Below, in pieces: positions 58,298 to 64,000 of a stretch of 64,000 nt of DNA. Location: the NCBI GenBank assembly GCA_020726505.1, contig JAHLEZ010000023.1:744001-808000 (forward strand), given 5' to 3'. Each line of letters opens with the position of its first letter. The stretch's first letter is position 1. The translations under genes were made by a program, and so were the position numbers. Source of the DNA: Leptodontidium sp. MPI-SDFR-AT-0119 (lineage: Eukaryota > Ascomycota > Leotiomycetes > Helotiales > Leptodontidiaceae). The notes beneath the pieces are model-generated. The model saw nothing but the letters and a program-made list of their open reading frames with translations. It was not told the DNA's origin and made no database searches.

Positions 58298-59143
58298 TAA
58301 GTCGTGTCTTTACTATTAAGTTAACCGCCCGCGCCTTTCGGCGCTTTAACCTCGCCGTTACTCGTGTAATAAAGAAGATACGTTTCCCTCGTATTTTATT
58401 AATTTGAGATTAGTTTTAACGTTATTTAAGTTAAAAAGTTAAGAAGTTAAGTGAGTTAAAGTATACTAACTAGCTATAATAGTCTGCCGCCGCTTCTCGC
58501 CGCCGTACCCCCTCTCTTGCGCCCCCTCCTGCCGCCCCTGCCACCCCCTCTCGTCGCCGCGCTGAGGCAGGTACTAATAAGGAGGTCCCTTGCTTAGTAT
58601 ACGTTAAAGTTACCTTAAAAGGTGACTTCCCTGTCAGTATTTGTCAAGATGCCGCTAGCTCGGCTCGGTGCCTTCGGTGTTATAGTTAAAATCATAGTTA
58701 CGCCGGTCCTATTAGGCCTACTATTGCGGTGGCTTTTGTTACCTTTTTGGAGGAGAAGCGTAGTACTTCGCGTACCCGCGTAAGTTTAACTTTAGTTCTT
58801 ATGTTTTTAAGTTTAATTAACTCTAAGTAATAGTTAAAATCCCTTTAGGCCACGGTCTGTGAGGCTCTTACTACTCCTAGTATATTTATTCTGTCTTTAT
58901 AATAGCTTTAAAGAGACTGACTTTAGTTGTCTAGCCGCTGCCGCTCCCGCCCCCGCCGCTGCCCCTGCCCCCGCCCCCCGCCTAATCCTCCTACCTGTTC
59001 GGGTTAGTGCTGGTGTTAGTGCTGGTGCTGTTAGTGCTGGTGCTGGTGCTGCTGCTACTGCTGATGGTGCTAGTGGTGTGGCCGCCCGCCGCCGCCGTAT
59101 TAAGGAGTTACTAGTAGAGCTAGTAGACTTATTAGTAGTTTAG
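58298..59143 (+). pseudogene. Opposite-strand accessory gene of Copia C2, Cys-rich, intron-bearing
   Basis: Counterpart of 54398-55223. The start codon is mutated (ATG to ATA at 58298). A likely intron ends at about 58482 (TACTAAC branch, TATAATAG acceptor). The next exon is open for about 65 codons: Pro/Ala/Arg-rich, then P-C-L-V-Y-V-K, S-I-C-Q, A-R-C-L-R-C-Y. That gives C-x2-(C)...C...C-x2-C...(C), where brackets mark Cys changed to Tyr. A second intron probably starts at the GTAAGT at 58780. The last exon (58859-59143) is fully open, Ala/Pro/Gly-rich, ending in a basic heptad-like tail. Possible zinc-binding module and coiled coil. Function unknown. Confidence 0.6.
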
Positions 59144-62100
59144 TTCGCGACTTAATAGCGGCTTAAGAACGTGCCCCTTTAGAGTTATAGTTTACTACCT
59201 TATAAGTAGCTTAAAAACAGGCCCTTATATACTTACTTTACGTTAGTTTAGTTGTGGCTTCGGCCGGAATAGAATTCCTGCCCTCTAATAACTTAAAAAG
59301 AACGTGCTTAACGTGACTATATTACCTTAAAAAATATAAAGGAAAATAAAAGAGTGTGTTTTATAATAAAGTGCAAGCTTTAATTAAGCTCTTTTATTAA
59401 CGCCTTAGTATCTTATAAGTTAAGTAATATAACAAAAGTCTTAAACTTTTAACGTGGGAGGTTTTTAGTAAGGCTATTAGCGTATATCTCACTTGTGGGC
59501 AAGTATATAACTTTAAAACTGCCTTTTTAGTACTCTTAATATAGTTATATATTTTAAATATTAACGTGCCTAAGCTTAGTCAATATGCGCTAGTTCTCTC
59601 TAACTATAAGCCTAATTGTCTATTAGTTATTATAAAAGATGTTCTAGGGGCACTTTATATTAAGGTGTATTTCTCTAAAGAGCCTCTATAGTACTATAAC
59701 CTCCTTTATAGTTCGCTTTACCCTTAAGAGCTTAGCTTTTATAATCGAGGTAGTGACTGTGTCTTACTTAAATACTTTTTAAAGTATAGCACCCTTAAAC
59801 AAAAGAATAATAAGCCCTTATAAAGAACGCTTAGTTTCCAAATTATTTATAAAAGAGGTATTAGACGCTATTATAAGCTACGTTTTACGCTATTAACAGC
59901 TATAAACGATCCCTAAGAAGCGTGTACTAAACAAGTAACGTATTATCTAATTAATAGCCTATAAGTGCTTCTAGCTTAAGTTCGTTAAGAATTGCGACAG
60001 TTATAAAACTATAAAAGCTACGTCCGGTCTAATTATGACAGCCGTGTACAAGACGGATCCGACCTTTTCTTAGTATTCCTTGATTTGTGCCTTCGTCGCT
60101 TTGCCGGTGTTTTTGACTAGGTCGTAGTACGGCAGAGGGGTGCTCGGGCAGTTGCCATTTATTAAGCTAAATTTCTGGGCTACTTTCTTTATATACGTGT
60201 CGTGGATTAACGTGACAGTTTTCACATATCTGTCCCGTATAATTCGTACCCCTAGAAACCACTCTACGTCTCTTATTACAGTTAGCTTGTAAGCTTTATT
60301 AAGGCTATTAGTGATTTTAGCCGCTGTAGCGAGGTTTAACTTGTGGTATAATACTTATATGTCGTCTACGTAAAAGGCCACAAATACTGTGCGCTTGTTA
60401 TTTATAAATATACAGGGCTCTTTTATAAGTGGCTCTAAATTAAGGCTTTTAAGTATAGCTGAGAAGTCGCTATACTATAGGGCTGGGGAATCGCGTAGGC
60501 TATATAGGGCTCTATTAATCTCTATAATTATACCGGGCTACTTAAAACTATTAAGAAGGTAATAATAAACGGGTGTACTTCGTTTGTCTCGTTTTATATT
60601 AATAAAAGCGTTCACGACGTCGTATTACTTAACTTCTAAGTCAAATTAGGTTGCTAGGGCCATTGTAACACGAAAAGACCTCGCCGCTAGTGTGGAGGCG
60701 TACGTGGAGAATATAGTGGCATCTTCTTATAGGTTACCCTTAGTAATAATACGCGATTTAGTGCGTATAAGCTGTCTAGCTGAGTTAACTTTGTAAGTAA
60801 ACACTTATTTCAGTAGTATAGGCGTCGTTTTAGCGTCTGCCTTAGGCATAATATACTAGTATTTTCTAGCCTAGAGGTTCTTTATCTCTTTATATGCGTC
60901 CTCTCGGAAGCGTTCTCCTTACGAGTGCTAGTTTAAGTTTTACTAATACTTTAGTACTATCGGAAGCTTTGCCTAATATAGTTGTGTTATTTTAGAGCTT
61001 ATAGTTTCCTGTGCTTTAATTGTTTCGCCGCTAATTATAGTTACAAAGACAATATATATAGTTCTATAGTCTTTATTATCTTCTCGCGTTATATCTTTAT
61101 TCTAAAACGTCGTAATAAAGGATATAATTTGCGTATAATTCTTGTCTTTTTAGTCCATAGACTCGGCGCTTAGGAGTTCCCTTATTATAAAGGAGTATAC
61201 TCCCGGCCTAATCTTTAACCGTCTATTTAATTATATTATCTCTCTAGCTCGCCTTTTCCGCTAAGCTCGAGTGACAAGGTGCAGTTGACTTTAGTTAAGT
61301 GCTTATAATACTTTGTCTAAGGTCTCTTAAGACATAGTTTCTTTTAATAAGGGTTGTGTTATTGTCTTTAACGGTGTGTTTTCTAAGAGTAGTTATTATT
61401 CTTCCTCTAACTCGTCGTCGTAATCCTCCTTAGACAAGGTGTTTTCGTGCTGCAGTGCACTTCCTGGGCCTGCACTAGTTGCTTTAGTTTAGCGCAGTAG
61501 TTAACTCTGGCTGTCTTATACTCTATTTTAAATTATAACTTAAGGTATTAATTTACGCGCACCTTTAATTTGGCGTAATTGTTTCGCACTTAGAGTACCC
61601 CTCTTAGGCTCGATATGTTCGTTTCGTTGTGTTTAGCTTTGAGTCTGTCTTGGTGTGCTTAGGCTTTTTATTATTATTAAAACTACTATGTTGTCCTTGT
61701 TAAGCTATATGTCGTCTTCTAACGTGTTAATTTGTGAATCTAACGGTATTATCTCATTTTAGTGCTCTCGTGGAACAGGTAGTCCCGCCTTAGTAATTGC
61801 GTGTAAGACTACTTCCGTAGAAACTTCGTCGACTTTTATTAAGTTAAATAATAGCTTATTTAATTTAATACTGTTTTTCGCCTTTATATATTTGTCCCTT
61901 ACGTGTTCGATGGCTAACTCGGCGTCTTAAGCGGCCTTAGGCTCTATAAGTATATTAACGACTTATTTAAGTATTAGTAGTAGTTAGCTAACTATTACTT
62001 ACTTACTATAAAACTGTGCCTTATTAAAAATAACGTTTCGGGTACGTATTACACGCTTTAGTAGGGGTATTTAGATCCTATATATATTAGTTATATAGTA

Positions 62101-64000
62101 ATTAATTAAGTAACCGACGTGCCCCCTTAGGTTAACCTTAAAGCCTCTCTTGTCACGGAGAGCTTGTCGGTCTTTAATTATCGCGTAGGCTTTGGCGCTA
62201 TATATAAAAGTATTACTCTAGTTAGGTCTTAAATTAACTAATAACCTCTTTATTATATGTGGATTATACTACTAAAAATACTGCCTAAACCATACTTCTA
62301 GGACTTCGTTTGGCGACCGCATAGCTCTCTTAGCTAATGGCGACATATTATATAAGTATATAGCCGTTAAAACAGCCTCTGGCTATAACTTAAATAGTAG
62401 ATTAGCGCCTGTTATTATTTTTAAGGCCTTAGTAATTAGCTCCCCACTAGCTCTTTCTACACCTCTATTTGGCTTATACGTGTAAACAGGAGTAGGCTCT
62501 AGGTCGATGCTATTATTTAACGCCTATTAGTCGTACTAAGTCTAGTATCTTGTGTTAATTACAGACGTGTCGTTATCGGACCTGACTTTATATATAGCTA
62601 GATTGTATTAGTGTCTAGTCTATACCTTAAATACTTTAAGCACTCTTATAATTAACTCGTTGGCTTTGCTCGTGAGTGTAAATGTGAAAAGCTTTCTACT
62701 GTATTCGTCCTTAATTAATAATAGCTAGTATATGTTATTATAGCCTATAGGGTAGTTAAACAGGTCCTATGCGACTCTAAAGAAAGGTCTCGGGGACTTA
62801 TTGTCTGACTCTCTACGCGATAGTCGTTAATTTAAGTGTGTCGCAGTATAACTTTTGTATTATATATTAGCGATTCTATTAATTTAGACATTGCGGGTAT
62901 ACTTTATAAGAGCTTCTAGGGCCATTTTGCCGAAGTGACCAGCCCGTAAGTGCCACATTTGTATTATATCGCTACGGGGCCGTAAGAACCGGCGGGTTAA
63001 CTAAAAGGTATACTTCTTAAGAGGGTACAGTCGTTTACTAATCGTCAAGTATATCATTATAGTAGGAGATTTACGTGTCTTTATGAATATATATAATTAT
63101 AAAGAGCGCGAGTAGTTATTAACAAGCTTATATTTAAATACTATAAGGTTCTACTTACATTATAAGGTTCTCACTATATAACTCTCTTTAGCACTACTTA
63201 CGCGTAAAGTCGTGTCAATACTATTATACCACACCCCCGACTGTACAAGGAGGCTCTCTAAGATAATATTAATATTAAACCCCTCTATAATAGCCACATT
63301 AAATAGCGTCAAGTCCTTAGTATATAGTCTAGCAGGTCCATATATAGCGTTTTTAAAGATGCGTGTACTTCTTCTAATAATTAGTAAGTTTGAGGTGCCT
63401 GTGTTAACTGATTCTCTTGTAATGCGTTTAAAGTTATTAAGGACTAGTTTATTAATACTATTAACTAAGTGAGTTACGCCGTAGTTATTAATAAGAGTGT
63501 TATTTAATAGAGGGTAACGTTAGAATTCTATAGTATTATATATACTAGCGTTAAGAGTGTCGTCTTAGATTATATTATTAAGGAGGTTTAAGTTAAGTAT
63601 AGCTACGTTAATACTTCTTGTCCCTTCTCACGTAGCTTTGCCTTTGTCTTTGTTTCTTATAAGTGTAGCGGCATCGGCTGTTTTAGCGTTAGTAGTAGGT
63701 TTAGAGGTGCTAGTGTTGTTAGCTCTAGTAATTTTAGTTACTATAACGTACTTTTAACCTTCTTTAGTTATAGCGGCCTTAAGCTCCCTAAAGTCTATAG
63801 TCTCTAACTTCTTGCGGGTTATAGTTATTTCGTTAGCGTTTAGTATATACTTTATGCCTTTAGTAGTCGTTTTATTAATTATATAACGTAATCTCTAGCA
63901 CTTAAGCGGCTTAAAGAAGTGCTTATTATTTATACTATATAAGCATAAGTTACCTTAGCCGCGAGAGCGAGATTTGCTAGAGCTTACGCCCGACGCACTA

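Larger units (their letters stand above)
57869..64000 (-). mobile_element. Copia C2, runs past the window end
   Basis: Minus-strand copy less damaged than C1: 3' LTR (57869-58064), accessory ORF (58298-59143, plus strand), RNase H (about 59380-60050), RT (about 60050-61000, intact YVDD codons at 60361-60372), linker, integrase (about 62050-62950) with the GAG-pre-integrase segment (G-H-F-S-K-M-A) near 62930, and protease/gag sequence to 64000. Still broken by many TAA/TAG stops. It was inserted into C1, so it is the younger of the two. Confidence 0.88.

Noticed and set aside
60982..61173. 63-codon plus frame
   Set aside because: Shadow of the Copia C2 RT/linker region on the minus strand.
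63212..63472. 86-codon plus frame
   Set aside because: Opposite to the gag/protease region of Copia C2, with no Cys motif or splice signals as seen in the accessory ORF near the 3' LTR.

Overview
The window looks like an AT-rich, repeat-filled block of a filamentous ascomycete (Pezizomycotina) genome with two stretches of ordinary gene DNA. The fungal assignment rests on short spliceosomal introns with GTAAGT/GTATGT/GTACGT donors, CTAAC or CTGAT branch sites and nearby AGs, on gene families I know from fungi, and on the mutation pattern of the repeats. In nearly every retroelement reading frame the stops are TAA/TAG at places where family members have Gln or Trp, with little TGA. That is the expected product of repeat-induced point mutation (RIP, C-to-T mainly in CpA). 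No species call is possible.

Layout. 1-17009 is a nest of dead LTR retrotransposons: an unassigned LTR element (1-1565), three parts of one Gypsy/chromovirus family (family A: minus 1566-4576, plus 4577-7467, minus 12981-17009), a Copia polyprotein (7468-11440) and a degraded ORF at 11816-12460. 17010-25195 is gene island 1: an acidic 3' gene fragment, a FunK1-like kinase pseudogene, a remnant of a small fungal family, a spliced small secreted Cys-rich protein with a predicted GPI anchor, an Arg-rich hypothetical protein, a stop-riddled membrane-protein pseudogene and an intact Cys/His-domain gene. 25196-32222 is one complete Gypsy element (family B) with 179-bp LTRs and a CGAGG target duplication. 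It sits 41 bp upstream of that last gene's ATG and splits what was one gene island. 32223-36455 is gene island 2, dominated by an AIG1-like GTPase gene that appears to carry a one-base frameshift.

From about 36455 to the end the DNA is repeats again: a RIP-damaged unknown gene, a nearly unmutated solo LTR (37940-38100), and a third family A copy (from 38601) that received a 1.8-kb non-autonomous element (D, 39831-41647) and a Copia element (E, from 45801). E carries a 556-bp TRIM (F, 48958-49513), and its right LTR is broken by a further insertion X. X is followed by Copia C1, itself invaded by a second copy C2 that runs off the window.

The most interesting pattern is that at least three unrelated retroelements here (Gypsy B, Copia C in two copies, Copia E) have an extra reading frame between pol and the 3' LTR on the strand opposite to pol. 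In Copia C and Gypsy B these frames share a Cys-rich layout resembling a zinc-binding module, and the Copia C one shows intron-like signals. An intron antisense to the genomic RNA would survive retrotransposition, which fits an independently transcribed accessory gene. I could not run alignments, codon statistics or searches, so family names rest on motifs read by eye.
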